A stretch of DNA of 64,000 bases, taken from positions 124,001 through 188,000 of the forward strand of contig NZ_RKIJ01000013.1 of NCBI RefSeq assembly GCF_003752595.1, read 5' to 3'. Below are positions 30,164-40,252 of this stretch, one piece after another. Both the position numbers and the translations under genes were made by a program. Within the stretch, counting starts at the first letter, position 1. Each line of letters begins with the position of its first letter. Source of the DNA: Cellulomonas sp. PhB143. GTDB lineage: Bacteria > Actinomycetota > Actinomycetes > Actinomycetales > Cellulomonadaceae. The notes under the pieces are model-generated. The model was not told the origin of the DNA. It saw only the letters and a program-made list of their open reading frames with translations, and did no database searches.

Positions 30164-31363
30164 GTGAAGACCATCGCCGACCTCGGGGACCTCGCCGGCA
30201 GGCGCGTCCTCGTCCGCTCCGACTTCAACGTCCCCCTCGACGGGACCACCATCACCGACGACGGGCGCATCCGCGCCGCGCTGCCGACCCTCGAGCGCCT
30301 GGTCGCCGCGGGCGCTCGCGTCGTGGTCACCGCGCACCTCGGCCGGCCGAAGGGCACGCCGGAGGAGAAGTACTCGCTCGCCCCGGTCGCGGCGCGCCTC
30401 GGCGAGCTGCTCGGCCAGGACGTCGCGCTGGCGGGCGACCTCGTCGGGCCGTCGGCCCACGACACCGTGGCGGCACTGACCGACGGCCAGGTCGCCCTCC
30501 TCGAGAACGTCCGCTTCGACGCGCGCGAGACCTCGAAGGTCGACGCCGAGCGTGCGGAGCTCGCGGGCGAGCTCGCCGAGCTCGCGGACGTGTTCGTCTC
30601 GGACGGCTTCGGGGTCGTGCACCGCAAGCAGGCCTCGGTCTACGACGTCGCACAGGTGCTGCCCGCCGCGGCCGGCGAGCTCGTGCTCGCGGAGGTCGAG
30701 GCGCTCTCGCGCGCCACGACCGCTCCCGAGCGGCCCTACGTCGTCGTCCTCGGCGGCTCGAAGGTCTCCGACAAGCTCGGCGTGATCGCCAACCTGCTCG
30801 AGAAGGCCGACAAGCTGCTCGTCGGTGGCGGGATGGTCTTCACGTTCCTGGCCGCGCAGGGCCACGAGGTCGGCAAGTCCCTCCTCGAGGAGGACCAGAT
30901 CGAGACCGTCAAGGGCTACCTGGCGACCGCGGCCGAGAAGGGCGTCGAGATCGTGCTCCCGCAGGACGTCGTCGCCGCGACGGCGTTCGCCGCCGACGCG
31001 GAGCACGACGTCGTCCCGGCCGACGCGATCCCCGCGGACCGTCTGGGCCTGGACATCGGCCCCGAGGCCGGTGCCGCGTTCGCCGCCGAGATCGCGGCGG
31101 CCCGGACCGTCGTGTGGAACGGCCCGATGGGCGTGTTCGAGATGGACGCCTTCGCCGCAGGGACCCGGGCGGTCGCGCAGGGCCTGGTGGACTGCACCGC
31201 GGCGGGCGGCTTCACGATCGTCGGCGGCGGGGACTCCGCCGCGGCCGTACGCACCCTCGGCTTCGACGAGGCGGGGTTCAGCCACATCTCCACCGGCGGC
31301 GGCGCGAGCCTCGAGCTGCTCGAGGGCAAGGTCCTGCCGGGCCTCGCCGTCCTCGAGGGCTGA
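30164..31363 (+). CDS. pgk: Phosphoglycerate kinase
   Basis: A 399-residue glycolytic kinase that makes ATP from 1,3-bisphosphoglycerate. Conserved segments are [10 protein letters not shown] (residues ~17-26), the LENVRF strand, [12 protein letters not shown], and [12 protein letters not shown] near the C-terminus. The GTG at 30164 follows GGAG by seven bases. The gene is separated from gap by 102 bases and from tpiA by 121 bases, both gaps holding strong hairpins. Confidence 0.98.
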   Translation: MKTIADLGDLAGRRVLVRSDFNVPLDGTTITDDGRIRAALPTLERLVAAGARVVVTAHLGRPKGTPEEKYSLAPVAARLGELLGQDVALAGDLVGPSAHDTVAALTDGQVALLENVRFDARETSKVDAERAELAGELAELADVFVSDGFGVVHRKQASVYDVAQVLPAAAGELVLAEVEALSRATTAPERPYVVVLGGSKVSDKLGVIANLLEKADKLLVGGGMVFTFLAAQGHEVGKSLLEEDQIETVKGYLATAAEKGVEIVLPQDVVAATAFAADAEHDVVPADAIPADRLGLDIGPEAGAAFAAEIAAARTVVWNGPMGVFEMDAFAAGTRAVAQGLVDCTAAGGFTIVGGGDSAAAVRTLGFDEAGFSHISTGGGASLELLEGKVLPGLAVLEG

Positions 31364-31369
31364 CGCCCC

Positions 31370-31400
31370 GGTCCCGGTGCGGCGCGACCGCACCGGGACC
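31370..31400 (+). terminator. Hairpin 1 between pgk and tpiA
   Basis: GGTCCCGGTGCGG (31370-31382) pairs perfectly with CCGCACCGGGACC (31388-31400), a 13-bp stem closed by a 5-base CGCGA loop. It begins seven bases after the pgk stop. There is no U-tract, so partial termination or 3'-end protection is as likely as full termination. Confidence 0.55.
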
Positions 31401-31436
31401 CCGCGCACGGGCCTGCCCCGGGCGCGACGAACGACC

Positions 31437-31459
31437 GCACCCGCGCGCCGCGCGGGTGC
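31437..31459 (+). terminator. Hairpin 2 between pgk and tpiA
   Basis: GCACCCGCG (31437-31445) pairs with CGCGGGTGC (31451-31459), a 9-bp stem with a 5-base loop. It lies 26 bases before the tpiA start and 12 bases before the GAAAGG ribosome site (31471-31476), so it could affect tpiA translation. Confidence 0.4.
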
Positions 31460-31484
31460 CTCCCGACCGAGAAAGGCACACACC

Positions 31485-32276
31485 GTGGCCGACCGCACCC
31501 CGCTGATCGCGGGCAACTGGAAGATGAACCTCGACCACCACCAGGCGACGCACCTCGTGCAGAAGCTCGCGTGGACGCTCAAGGACGCCAAGCACGACGC
31601 GTCGGCCGTGGAGGTCGTGGTGCTCGTGCCGTTCACCGACCTGCGCAGCGTGCAGACCCTCGTGGACGCCGACAAGCTGGACCTGCGCTACGGCTCGCAG
31701 GACATCTCGGCCCGCGAGTCGGGCGCGTACACCGGAGAGGTCTCCGGATCGATGCTCGCGAAGCTCGGCGTCGCCTACGCCGCCGTCGGGCACTCGGAGC
31801 GCCGCGAGCACCACGGCGAGGACGAGTCCGCGACGCGGGCCAAGGTCGCGGCCGCGTTCGCCAACGGCATCGTGCCGATCCTCTGCGTCGGCGAGGGCCT
31901 CGACGTGCGCAAGGCCGGGGACCAGGTCGCGCACACGCTCGCGCAGGTCGACGGCGCGCTCGAGGGCCTGCCCGCCGAGCAGGCGGCCCGCGTCGTCGTC
32001 GCCTACGAGCCTGTGTGGGCCATCGGCACCGGCGAGGTCGCGACCCCCGAGGACGCCCAGGAGGTCTGCGGGGCGATCCGCGCCCGGCTGGCCGAGCTCT
32101 ACGACGCAGAGCTCGCGAACGGCGTGCGGGTGCTGTACGGCGGCTCGGTGAAGTCCGGGAACGTGGCCGCGATCATGGCCCAGCCCGACGTGGACGGCGC
32201 GCTCGTCGGTGGCGCGAGCCTCGACGCCGAGGAGTTCGCGAAGATCGTGCGGTTCGAGGAGCACCCGGCCGCCTGA
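31485..32276 (+). CDS. tpiA: Triosephosphate isomerase
   Basis: A 263-residue TIM-barrel enzyme interconverting DHAP and glyceraldehyde-3-phosphate. It contains IAGNWKMN at the start, the catalytic histidine in VGHSERRE (~100), the catalytic glutamate and loop 6 in [12 protein letters not shown] (~172) and [11 protein letters not shown]. The GTG at 31485 has GAAAGG eight bases upstream. secG follows after 177 bases that contain a possible separate promoter. Confidence 0.98.
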   Translation: MADRTPLIAGNWKMNLDHHQATHLVQKLAWTLKDAKHDASAVEVVVLVPFTDLRSVQTLVDADKLDLRYGSQDISARESGAYTGEVSGSMLAKLGVAYAAVGHSERREHHGEDESATRAKVAAAFANGIVPILCVGEGLDVRKAGDQVAHTLAQVDGALEGLPAEQAARVVVAYEPVWAIGTGEVATPEDAQEVCGAIRARLAELYDAELANGVRVLYGGSVKSGNVAAIMAQPDVDGALVGGASLDAEEFAKIVRFEEHPAA

Positions 32277-32373
32277 CCGGCGCCCCGCCCACGGACCCGG
32301 CCCCGAGGGCCGCCTGCCCCGACCGTCGCCCACCGCGCGGCGCGGGGGTTGGCCCCCGGGGCCGTTCGTCGCC

Positions 32374-32402
32374 TACCCTGTCCCACGAGCCGCGAGCGGC
32401 TC
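32374..32402 (+). promoter_or_regulatory. Candidate secG promoter and leader hairpin
   Basis: TACCCT (32374-32379) is a plausible -10 element; a TTGGCC at 32349 is a possible but weak -35 with a 19-base spacer. Just downstream GAGCCG (32387-32392) pairs with CGGCTC (32397-32402) around a CGAG tetraloop near the predicted mRNA 5' end. Confidence 0.35.
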
Positions 32403-32453
32403 GCTGACGCCGGCCCGCCCCCGCGGGCCCCGAGAACCGAGGTCGTAAACCAC

Positions 32454-32696
32454 GTGGACGTGCTGCGCATCATCCTCCAGGTCGTGCTGGTGATCACCAG
32501 CGCGTTCCTGATCCTTCTCGTGCTCCTGCACAAGGGCAAGGGCGGTGGCCTCTCCGACATGTTCGGCGGGGGAGTCACGAGCAGCGTCGGCAGCTCCGGC
32601 GTCGCCGAGCGCAACCTCAACCGGATCACCGTCGGCTTCGCCCTGACCTGGGGCGTCGTGATCGTCCTGCTCGGGCTCATCCAGAAGATCAGCTGA
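32454..32696 (+). CDS. secG: Preprotein translocase subunit SecG
   Basis: An 80-residue membrane protein with two hydrophobic helices (about residues 3-23 and 56-76) flanking a cytoplasmic loop GKGGGLSDMFGGGVTSSVGSS, the SecG hallmark. It assists SecYE in protein export. The GTG at 32454 gives the usual VDVLRIILQV start; the best ribosome site, GAGG at 32439, is somewhat distant. Its place after tpiA is conserved in actinobacteria. Confidence 0.96.
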   Translation: MDVLRIILQVVLVITSAFLILLVLLHKGKGGGLSDMFGGGVTSSVGSSGVAERNLNRITVGFALTWGVVIVLLGLIQKIS

Positions 32697-32783
32697 CCTC
32701 GTCCTTCGGCGCCACGCGCCGGGGACGGTCGCGCCGGCGTCGTCGCCGAGGACGCTCGAGCACACTCGAAGGGGAGTTCAACC

Positions 32784-33131
32784 GTGGCAGGTGGTAGCGC
32801 CATCCGTGGGTCGCGCGTCGGGGCAGGCCCGCTCGGCGAGTCCGAGCGCGGGGAGGCGGCGCCGCGCGTGCGGGTCTCCTACTGGTGCGCCAACGGGCAC
32901 GAGACGACGCCGAGCTTTGCCGCGCAGCCGGAGCTCGCCGCTCCCGTGACGTGGGACTGCCCGCGCTGCGGGCTGCTCGCCGGGCAGGATCGCGACGCGC
33001 CGCCGGCGCCCGTGCGCAACGAGCCGTACAAGACCCATCTCGCGTACGTGAAGGAGCGCCGCTCCGAGGAGGACGGCGTCGCCCTCCTCGACGAGGCGCT
33101 CGCCGCGCTGCGCGCCCGCCGCGGCAGCTGA
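32784..33131 (+). CDS. rbpA: RNA polymerase-binding protein RbpA
   Basis: A 115-residue actinobacteria-specific transcription activator. The N-terminal GGSAIRGSRVGAGP segment, a zinc-ribbon-like core with YWCANGHE and CPRCGL, and the C-terminal sigma-interaction region KTHLAYVKERRSEEDG are all recognisable. It binds SigA-type holoenzyme and stabilises open complexes. The GTG at 32784 follows AAGGGGAG. It converges on pgl with 29 bases between them. Confidence 0.96.
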   Translation: MAGGSAIRGSRVGAGPLGESERGEAAPRVRVSYWCANGHETTPSFAAQPELAAPVTWDCPRCGLLAGQDRDAPPAPVRNEPYKTHLAYVKERRSEEDGVALLDEALAALRARRGS

Positions 33132-33160
33132 CGTCCCCCGGCGCTCGGGCACCCCAGCGG

Positions 33161-33910
33161 CTACAGGCCGCCCGCGGCGGCGGCGTCGAGCAGCCACAGC
33201 GTGCGCGAGCTGCCCCGGGCGCCGGACGCCGGTGCCTCGGTGACCGGCGCGCCCCCGAGCGCGGACGCGACGGCGTCGGCCTTCTCCGCACCCGCGGCCA
33301 CGACCCACACCTCGCGCGCGGCAGCGATGGCCTCGAACGTCAGCGACACGCGCTCGGGCGGTGGCTTCGGCGACCCGTGCACGCCCACGACGGTGGTACC
33401 GGCCGCCTCGAGAGCCTCGTGCCCGGGGAAGAGCGAGGCGACGTGCGCGTCCGGTCCCATCCCGAGGAGCAGCACGTCGAACGCCGGCACCCCGGCACGC
33501 TCGTCCCCGGCGTTCTCGGCGAGCTCGGCGGCGTAGGCCGTGGCCGAGTCCTCGGGAGTCGGGACGCCCTCGGACCGGGCGGCCATCGGATGGACGTTCG
33601 GCGCGGGCACCGGCAGCGCGTCGATCATCGCCTCGCGCGCCTGGGTCTCGTTGCGGTCCGGGTCGCCGTCGGCGAGGAACCGCTCGTCGCCCCACCACAG
33701 GTGGACGCCGTCCCAGTCCACGGCCGCGGCGACCGGGTCCTGCGCGAGCGCGGCGAGCGTCCGGGTCCCGACGGTCCCGCCGGTGAGCACGACGTGCACG
33801 GGCGAGCGGACCGACTGCACGTCGAGGATGCGCGTGAGCAGCCGGGCCGCCGTCGCGCGGGCGAGGAGCCCGGCGTCGGGGTGGACGACGACGAAGCGCT
33901 CGTCGGTCAC
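33161..33910 (-). CDS. pgl: 6-phosphogluconolactonase
   Basis: A 249-residue enzyme of the SugarP-isomerase fold that hydrolyses 6-phosphogluconolactone in the oxidative pentose phosphate pathway. It shows LTGGTVG, the WWGDERFL motif near residue 70, and LLLGMGPDAHVASLFPGH. The GTG at 33910 overlaps the opcA stop as GTGA. It ends the leftward operon tkt-tal-zwf-opcA-pgl. Confidence 0.95.
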   Translation of the reverse strand: MTDERFVVVHPDAGLLARATAARLLTRILDVQSVRSPVHVVLTGGTVGTRTLAALAQDPVAAAVDWDGVHLWWGDERFLADGDPDRNETQAREAMIDALPVPAPNVHPMAARSEGVPTPEDSATAYAAELAENAGDERAGVPAFDVLLLGMGPDAHVASLFPGHEALEAAGTTVVGVHGSPKPPPERVSLTFEAIAAAREVWVVAAGAEKADAVASALGGAPVTEAPASGARGSSRTLWLLDAAAAGGL

Positions 33911-34821
33911 TGGTCGACCTCGTGCAGCGCGTCGACCAGGATCTCGCCGTAGACCTCGTCGGGGTCCAGGCGCCGCAGCTCCTCGGTGAGGCACTCGTGC
34001 AGACCCCGCAGCGGCAGCGAGAGGCTGCGCGCCGGCTTGCCGGGCTCGGTGAGGGTGGTCGTGCCGCCGTCGGGCCGCTCGATGACGATCGACCCGCCGT
34101 CCCGCTCGAGCTCGACCCGCGTGATGCCCTGCAGGTCGTGCTGGCGGTCGGCGGTGGCGGGGCAGCCGAGCTGGTGCCCGAGCCACGCGGCGAGGAGGAC
34201 GACGGAGGGGTGGTCGTGCTCGCCGGTGACCCGCACGGAGGTGACGGGCAGGTACGGCGGCTGGTCGAGCGCCGCGGCGATCAGGCCGCGCCACAGCGTG
34301 ATGCGGGTCCACGACAGGTCGGTGTCCCCGGGCCGGTGGTGGTCGCGCAGGCGCTCGAGGGAGCTACGGGGGTCCCGCGTGCCGAGGGCGTCGGTGATGC
34401 GCCGGCTGCCCATGCGCCCGAGCGGGTCGCCGCCCGGGTCGCCGGGGACCTCACCGGGCCACCAGACGACGATGGGCGCGTCGGGCAGCAGCAGCGGCAT
34501 GACGAGCGTGTCCGGGTGGGCGCGCAGCTCGCCCGACGGGCGCAGCACCACGACCTCGCTCGCGCCGGCGTCCCCGCCGATGCGGATCTGGGCGTCGAGC
34601 CCCGGGTCCTGGCGGGCCGACGGAGCGATGACCACGATCCGGCAGGGGTGCTCGCGGCTCGCGTCGTTCGCCGCGGCGACGGAGGCCTCGAGGGACTCCT
34701 CGTCGGTCTTGATGATGAGGGTCAGGACGCGCCCGAGGGCGACGGCACCGCCCTCGTCGCGCAGGTTCACGAGGCGCTTGCTGACCGCGTTGGTCGTGGT
34801 CTGGGGGATGTCGATGATCAT
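33907..34821 (-). CDS. opcA: Glucose-6-phosphate dehydrogenase assembly protein OpcA
   Basis: A 304-residue protein of the OpcA family, beginning MIIDIPQTTTNAVSKRLVNLRDEGGAVALGRVLTL-like sequence with the conserved WWPGEVP and SSLERLRDHHRPGDTDLSWTRITLWR segments. OpcA is required for, and redox-regulates, glucose-6-phosphate dehydrogenase in cyanobacteria and actinobacteria. The ATG at 34821 has AAGGA upstream. It lies between zwf and pgl. The 79-bp gap to zwf contains degenerate GTCCGGTC repeats. Confidence 0.95.
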   Translation of the reverse strand: MIIDIPQTTTNAVSKRLVNLRDEGGAVALGRVLTLIIKTDEESLEASVAAANDASREHPCRIVVIAPSARQDPGLDAQIRIGGDAGASEVVVLRPSGELRAHPDTLVMPLLLPDAPIVVWWPGEVPGDPGGDPLGRMGSRRITDALGTRDPRSSLERLRDHHRPGDTDLSWTRITLWRGLIAAALDQPPYLPVTSVRVTGEHDHPSVVLLAAWLGHQLGCPATADRQHDLQGITRVELERDGGSIVIERPDGGTTTLTEPGKPARSLSLPLRGLHECLTEELRRLDPDEVYGEILVDALHEVDQ

Positions 34822-34900
34822 CGCGCTGTCCTTGTCCGGTCTGTCCGGTCGGTCTGGTCGGCTGCGGTGCGGGCGCCCGGGGGTGCTGCCCCGAGGGTCG

Positions 34901-36442
34901 TCACGGCCGCCGCCACTCGCGCCCGTCGCGCGCCAGCATCGCGTCGGCCGACTCCGGCCCCCACGTCCCGGAGCGGTACTGCTCGGGCTTGCCCTCGGCC
35001 GCCCAGTGCGCGGTGATCGGGTCGAGGATGCGCCAGGACAGCTCGACCTCCTTGTGGCTGGGGAACAGGGGCGGGTCGCCGAGCAGGACGTCGAGGATCA
35101 GGCGCTCGTAGGCCTCGGGGGAGGACTCGGTGAAGGCGTGCCCGTAACCGAAGTCCATCGTCACGTCGCGCACCTCCATCGCGGTGCCCGGGACCTTCGC
35201 GCCGAACCGGATGGTCACGCCTTCGTCGGGCTGGACGCGGATGACGAGCGCGTTCTTGCCCAGCTCGGAGGTCGCGGACGTCTCGAACGGCAGGTGCGGG
35301 GCGCGCTTGAAGACCACGGCGATCTCCGTGACCCGCCGGCCGAGGCGCTTTCCGGTGCGCAGGTAGAAGGGCACGCCCGCCCAGCGCCGGTTGTCGATGT
35401 CCAGGCGGACGGCCGCGAAGGTCTCGGTGGTCGAGCGGGGGTCGAAGCCCTCCTCCTCGAGGTACCCGACGACGGGCTCGCCGCCCTGCCAGCCGGCGGC
35501 GTACTGGCCGCGCGCCGTGTGGGCCGACAGGTCCTCCGGGAGACGGACCGCCGAGAGCACCTTGATCTTCTCGGCGCGCAGCGCGTCGGCGTCGAAGGAG
35601 ACGGGCTCCTCCATCGCGGTGAGCGCGAGCAGCTGCAGGAGGTGGTTCTGGATGACGTCGCGCGCTGCGCCGATGCCGTCGTAGTAGCCGGCACGCCCGC
35701 CGATGCCGATGTCCTCGGCCATGGTGATCTGGACGTGGTCGACGTAGTTCGAGTTCCAGATCGGCTCGTAGAGCTGGTTGGCGAAGCGCAGCGCGAGCAG
35801 GTTCTGCACCGTCTCCTTGCCGAGGTAGTGGTCGATCCGGAACACGGACTCCGGGTCGAAGACCTGCGAGACGACGTCGTTGAGCTCCTCGGCGCTCTGC
35901 AGGTCGTGGCCGAAGGGCTTCTCGATGACGACGCGCCGCCACGCGTCCTGCGACGACGCCGAGAGCCCCGACTGGGACAGCTGCTGGCACACGACCGGGA
36001 ACGCCGACGGCGGCACGGAGAGGTAGAACGCGTGGTTGCCGCCGGTGCCGCGCTCGGCATCGAGCTTCTCGACCGTCTCGCGCAGCCGCTCGAAGGCGTC
36101 GTCGTCGCCGAACTCCCCGCGCACGAACCGGATGCCCTCGGCGAGCTGGGTCCACGTCGACTCGTCGAAGGGCGTGCGCGCGTGGTCCCGCACCGAGTCG
36201 TGCACGATCTGCGCGAAGTCCTGGTCCTCCCAGTCGCGGCGCGCGAACCCGGTGAGCGCGAAGCCCGGGGGCAGCAGCCCGCGGTTCGCCAGGTCGTAGA
36301 CCGCGGGCATGAGCTTCTTGCGCGCGAGGTCGCCCGTCACCCCGAAGATCACGAGGCCGCAGGGCCCCGCGATCCGGGGCAGGCGCAGGTCGCGGGGGTC
36401 CCGCAGCGGGTTCTCGCCCGCACTGATGGTCGCCGGTGTCAC
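34901..36442 (-). CDS. zwf: Glucose-6-phosphate 1-dehydrogenase
   Basis: A 513-residue enzyme producing NADPH and 6-phosphogluconolactone. The coenzyme-binding start is VIFGVTGDLARKKLMPA, the active-site motif RIDHYLGKETVQN is near residue 205, and VIEKPFGHDL is present. Length is normal. The start is GTG at 36442 with GGAG nine bases upstream; the 67-base gap to tal holds no obvious terminator, so it is co-transcribed with tkt and tal. Confidence 0.97.
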   Translation of the reverse strand: MTPATISAGENPLRDPRDLRLPRIAGPCGLVIFGVTGDLARKKLMPAVYDLANRGLLPPGFALTGFARRDWEDQDFAQIVHDSVRDHARTPFDESTWTQLAEGIRFVRGEFGDDDAFERLRETVEKLDAERGTGGNHAFYLSVPPSAFPVVCQQLSQSGLSASSQDAWRRVVIEKPFGHDLQSAEELNDVVSQVFDPESVFRIDHYLGKETVQNLLALRFANQLYEPIWNSNYVDHVQITMAEDIGIGGRAGYYDGIGAARDVIQNHLLQLLALTAMEEPVSFDADALRAEKIKVLSAVRLPEDLSAHTARGQYAAGWQGGEPVVGYLEEEGFDPRSTTETFAAVRLDIDNRRWAGVPFYLRTGKRLGRRVTEIAVVFKRAPHLPFETSATSELGKNALVIRVQPDEGVTIRFGAKVPGTAMEVRDVTMDFGYGHAFTESSPEAYERLILDVLLGDPPLFPSHKEVELSWRILDPITAHWAAEGKPEQYRSGTWGPESADAMLARDGREWRRP

Positions 36443-36509
36443 CGGGTGTCTCCGTTCGTGGTCCGTGGCGGCGGGACGGGTCCGGCGCCGGTCGTGCGGT
36501 GGGTGGGGC

Positions 36510-37640
36510 TCAGGCGTCCGAGAGGCCGTTCTCGACGGTGGCGAGGAGCTCGGTCCAGCTGTCCGCGAACTTCTGCACCCCCTCCTCCTCCAGGCGGCCG
36601 ATGACGTCGTCGAGCGAGACGCCGACGGCCTCGACGGCCGCGAAGGTGGCCCGGGCGTCGGCGTAGCGGCCGGTGACCGTGTCGCCGTCGACGGAGCCGT
36701 GGTCGGCGAACGCGTCGAGGGTCGGCTCGGGCATCGTGTTGACGACGCCGTCCGTCACGAGCTCGGTGACGTACATCGTGTCGGAGTAGTCGGGGTTCTT
36801 GACGCCGGTCGACGCCCACAGCGGGCGCTGGGGGTGCGCGCCGGCCTCGGCGAGCGCCTTCCAGCGGTCCGAGCGCAGGACCTCCTCGTACGCCTCGAAC
36901 GCCAGGCGGGCGTTCGCGACGGCGGTGCGCCCGCGCAGCGCCAGGGCCTCGTCGGTGCCGATCTTCTCCAGCTCCGCGTCCACCGCCGTGTCGACCCGGG
37001 AGACGAAGAAGGACGCGACGGAGCCGATCGGCTCCAGCGCGTGCCCCGCCTCGCGCGCCTGCTCGAGGCCGCTGAGGAACGCCTCCATGACGGCCCGGTA
37101 CCGCTCGAGGGAGAAGATCAGGGTGACGTTGACGCTGATCCCCGCGGCGAGCGTGCGGGTGATCGCGTCGAGGCCCTGCACGGTCGCGGGGATCTTGATG
37201 AAGACGTTCGGCCGGTCGACGGTGGACCACAGGCGGGCCGCGGTCTCGACCGTGGCCTCGGTGTCGAGCGCCTGGCGCGGGTCGACCTCGATGGACACCC
37301 GCCCGTCGACGGTGCCGGTCGCGTCGTAGACGGGACGCAGCGCGTCGGCGGCCGTGCGCACGTCGTCGGTGGTGATGGTCTCGACCGCGGGCTCCACGGT
37401 GGTGCCGGCCGCCGCGAGCTCGCGCAGCTGGTCGTCGTAGGCGTCGCCCTCGGCGAGGGCCTTCGCGAAGATGCTGGGGTTCGTCGTCACGCCGACGACG
37501 TCGCGCTCCGCGACGAGCCCGGCGAGGTTCCCCGAGCGCAGCCGCTCTCGGGACAGGTCGTCGAGCCAGATGGACACGCCGGCGGCGCTGAGCGCCGCGG
37601 TCCGTCGGCTGGGGGTGCTGGAGCTCGTCTGCTCGGGCAT
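36510..37640 (-). CDS. tal: Transaldolase
   Basis: A 376-residue class I aldolase-type enzyme of the actinobacterial Tal subfamily. [12 protein letters not shown] and [11 protein letters not shown] lie near the N-terminus, and the Schiff-base lysine is in NVFIKIPAT near residue 150. It transfers dihydroxyacetone units in the non-oxidative pentose phosphate pathway. The ATG at 37640 follows GAGAGGA. Its upstream gap to tkt contains the G22-C31 run. Confidence 0.97.
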   Translation of the reverse strand: MPEQTSSSTPSRRTAALSAAGVSIWLDDLSRERLRSGNLAGLVAERDVVGVTTNPSIFAKALAEGDAYDDQLRELAAAGTTVEPAVETITTDDVRTAADALRPVYDATGTVDGRVSIEVDPRQALDTEATVETAARLWSTVDRPNVFIKIPATVQGLDAITRTLAAGISVNVTLIFSLERYRAVMEAFLSGLEQAREAGHALEPIGSVASFFVSRVDTAVDAELEKIGTDEALALRGRTAVANARLAFEAYEEVLRSDRWKALAEAGAHPQRPLWASTGVKNPDYSDTMYVTELVTDGVVNTMPEPTLDAFADHGSVDGDTVTGRYADARATFAAVEAVGVSLDDVIGRLEEEGVQKFADSWTELLATVENGLSDA

Positions 37641-37716
37641 CGTGGTCCTCTCTCCGTTCGGATGGTTCTCACGTGCGTGCGCGCGTCGTGCCGCGCGCCG
37701 GTGCCGGTCCGCCGGC

Positions 37717-37770
<54 letters not shown>

Positions 37771-37799
37771 ACCGGTCCCCGGTCGTCTCGCGACCAGTG

Positions 37800-39962
37800 T
37801 CAGGCCTGGTCGCCGGTCCCGCCCTCCGACGGCACGGGCGACTTGCCCGGGGCCACGCCCTCGGCCGCGGCGGCGACGGACGCCCGCGCGGCATCGGCGA
37901 CCGCCTCGGCGGTGATGCCGAACTCGCGATACAGCGTCTCGTAGTCCGCCGAGGCGCCGTAGTGCTCCAGGCTGACCGTGCGGCCGGCGTCACCGACGAT
38001 GTCGTGCCAGCCCTGCGCGACGCCCGCCTCGACGGACACGCGGGCGCGGACGGCGGCGGGGATCACCGAGTCGCGGTAGTCGTCGTCCTGCTTGTCGAAC
38101 CACTCGCGGCAGGGCATCGACACGACACGTGCCGAGATCCCGTCCGCCGCGAGCAGGTCCCGGGCCTCGACGGCGAGCTGGACCTCGGAGCCCGTGCCGA
38201 CCAGCACGACGTCCGGCGTCCCGTCGGCGTCGACCAGCACGTAGGCGCCGCGGGCGACGCCCGAGGCGTCGGCGAAGGCGCCCTCGCCACGCTCGTAGGT
38301 GGGCACGTTCTGGCGGGTGAGGACCAGCCCGGCGGGGTTGTCGAGGTTCTCGAGCACCGTGCGCCACGCCCAGGCAGTCTCGTTCGCGTCCGCGGGGCGG
38401 ACGACGTCGAGGCCGGGGATCGCGCGCAGGGCGGCGAGGTGCTCCACCGGCTGGTGCGTCGGGCCGTCCTCGCCGAGGCCGATCGAGTCGTGGGTCCAGA
38501 CGAAGGTCGTCGGGATGGCCATGAGCGCCGAGATGCGCACCGCCGCGCGCATGTAGTCGGAGAACTGCAGGAAGGTGCCGCCGTACGGGCGTGTGAGGCC
38601 GTGCAGGACGATCCCGTTGAGGATCGAGCCCATCGCGTGCTCACGGATCCCGAAGTGCAGCGTGCGCCCGTACTCGTTGCCCGGGAACTTCTTCGTGGCG
38701 TGCTCGACCGGCACGAAGGACGTCGCGCCGTCCATCGTCGTGTTGTTGGAGCCGGCGAGGTCGGCGGAGCCGCCCCAGAGCTCGGGCAGCACGTCGGCGA
38801 GCGCGGACAGGACCTTCCCGGACGCCGCGCGGGTCGCCACGCCCTTGCCGGCCTCGAACTCGGGCAGTGCGTCGGTCCAGCCCTCGGGGAGCTCGTGCGC
38901 CGAGAGGCGCTCGAGGAGCGCGGCCCCGTCGGGGTCGGCGGTCTTCCAGGCGGCGAACGCGGTGTCCCACGCAGCGCGCTGCTCGGACTGCCGGTCCGCG
39001 ACCGCGCGGGTGTGCGCCAGGACCTCGTCGGAGATCACGAAGGACTGCTCGGGGTCGAGGCCGAGGGCGACCTTGAGGCCGGAGACCTCGTCCGCGCCCA
39101 TCGCGGAGCCGTGGATCCCGCCGGTGTTCTGCTTCGTGGGGGAGGGGAACCCGATGATGGTGCGCAGGTCGATGATCGAGGGCCGGTCCGTCTCGGCCCT
39201 CGCGGCCTCGAGGGCCGCCGCCAGCGAGTCGACGTCCTCGGCGTAGCCGGTCCCGCCGTTCGTCCAGTCGATGCGCTGGGTGTGCCAGCCGTACGCGGCA
39301 TAGCGCGCGAGGACGTCCTCGGTGAACGCGATGTCGGTGTCGTCCTCGATGGAGATCTTGTTGTCGTCGTAGATGACGACGAGGTTGCCGAGCTTCTGGT
39401 GACCGGCGAGCGACGACGCCTCGGACGTCACGCCCTCCTGGAGGTCGCCGTCGGAGGCGATGACGTACACGTGGTGGTCGAACGGGCTCGTCCCGGGGGC
39501 GGCGTCGGGGTCGAGGAGGCCGCGCTCGCGGCGGGCCGCCATCGCCATGCCGACCGAGGAGGCCAGGCCCTGCCCGAGCGGGCCGGTGGTGATCTCGACA
39601 CCGCGGGTGTGCCGGAACTCCGGGTGCCCGGGCGTCTTCGAGCCGAACGTGCGCAGGGCCGCAAGGTCCTCCATCTCGAGCCCGTAGCCGGCGAGGAAGA
39701 GCTGCAGGTACAGCGTGAGGGACGAGTGGCCGGCGGAGAGCACGAAGCGGTCGCGCCCGATCCAGTGGTCGTCCGCGGGGTCGTGGCGCATCGTCTTCTG
39801 GAACAGCAGGTACGCGGCGGGCGCGAGGGAGATCGCCGTGCCGGGGTGGCCGTTGCCGACCTTCTCGACGGCGTCCGCTGCGAGGGCCTTGATGCTCCGC
39901 ACCGCCTCGTCGTCGATCGCGGACCAGTCGAGCGGCGTGATCGCCGGGTCGAACGTGTTCAC
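37800..39962 (-). CDS. tkt: Transketolase
   Basis: A 720-residue thiamine-diphosphate enzyme moving two-carbon units between sugar phosphates. The TPP domain has [28 protein letters not shown] and the metal site [19 protein letters not shown]...DDN; the pyrimidine domain has [12 protein letters not shown] and [18 protein letters not shown]. The start is GTG at 39962 with GAGG five bases upstream. It is the first gene of the pentose-phosphate operon and divergent from ctaB, as in mycobacteria. Confidence 0.98.
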   Translation of the reverse strand: MNTFDPAITPLDWSAIDDEAVRSIKALAADAVEKVGNGHPGTAISLAPAAYLLFQKTMRHDPADDHWIGRDRFVLSAGHSSLTLYLQLFLAGYGLEMEDLAALRTFGSKTPGHPEFRHTRGVEITTGPLGQGLASSVGMAMAARRERGLLDPDAAPGTSPFDHHVYVIASDGDLQEGVTSEASSLAGHQKLGNLVVIYDDNKISIEDDTDIAFTEDVLARYAAYGWHTQRIDWTNGGTGYAEDVDSLAAALEAARAETDRPSIIDLRTIIGFPSPTKQNTGGIHGSAMGADEVSGLKVALGLDPEQSFVISDEVLAHTRAVADRQSEQRAAWDTAFAAWKTADPDGAALLERLSAHELPEGWTDALPEFEAGKGVATRAASGKVLSALADVLPELWGGSADLAGSNNTTMDGATSFVPVEHATKKFPGNEYGRTLHFGIREHAMGSILNGIVLHGLTRPYGGTFLQFSDYMRAAVRISALMAIPTTFVWTHDSIGLGEDGPTHQPVEHLAALRAIPGLDVVRPADANETAWAWRTVLENLDNPAGLVLTRQNVPTYERGEGAFADASGVARGAYVLVDADGTPDVVLVGTGSEVQLAVEARDLLAADGISARVVSMPCREWFDKQDDDYRDSVIPAAVRARVSVEAGVAQGWHDIVGDAGRTVSLEHYGASADYETLYREFGITAEAVADAARASVAAAAEGVAPGKSPVPSEGGTGDQA

Positions 39963-40205
39963 CGAACCTCATTCCCGTCCCCGGGCGTGTCGGGGACCGT
40001 CAGCCATCGTCGGACACGACCGGTGTGGAGGCGCCGTGCCGTCCGCGCGGCTCGCGCGCGGCGGGTGCGGCACCGTGCGGCCGCCGTGGGGCGGCCTGCC
40101 GGTCTCTCCTCAGCCTATACACCACCGGGCGCGCAGGTGCGGTGGGGGTCGAGGGGCGGGAGGGTCGTCGGGCAGGGGCACGACGCGGCGCCGGGGCGAG
40201 GGCCG

Positions 40206-40211
40206 TAGGAT
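40206..40211 (+). promoter_or_regulatory. Candidate -10 element of ctaB
   Basis: TAGGAT lies 41 bases upstream of the ctaB start in the 290-bp divergent region shared with tkt. It resembles the other -10 elements of this window. No clear -35 is visible 16-18 bases upstream. Confidence 0.4.
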
Positions 40212-40252
40212 GTGGGGGACCGCCCGGACGAGAGAGAACGGAAGCTGCGCGA

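Noticed and set aside
34822-34900. GTCCGGTC-type repeats between zwf and opcA as a CRISPR-like array
   Set aside because: The units are short, degenerate and contiguous, with no unique spacers; simple-sequence drift explains them.
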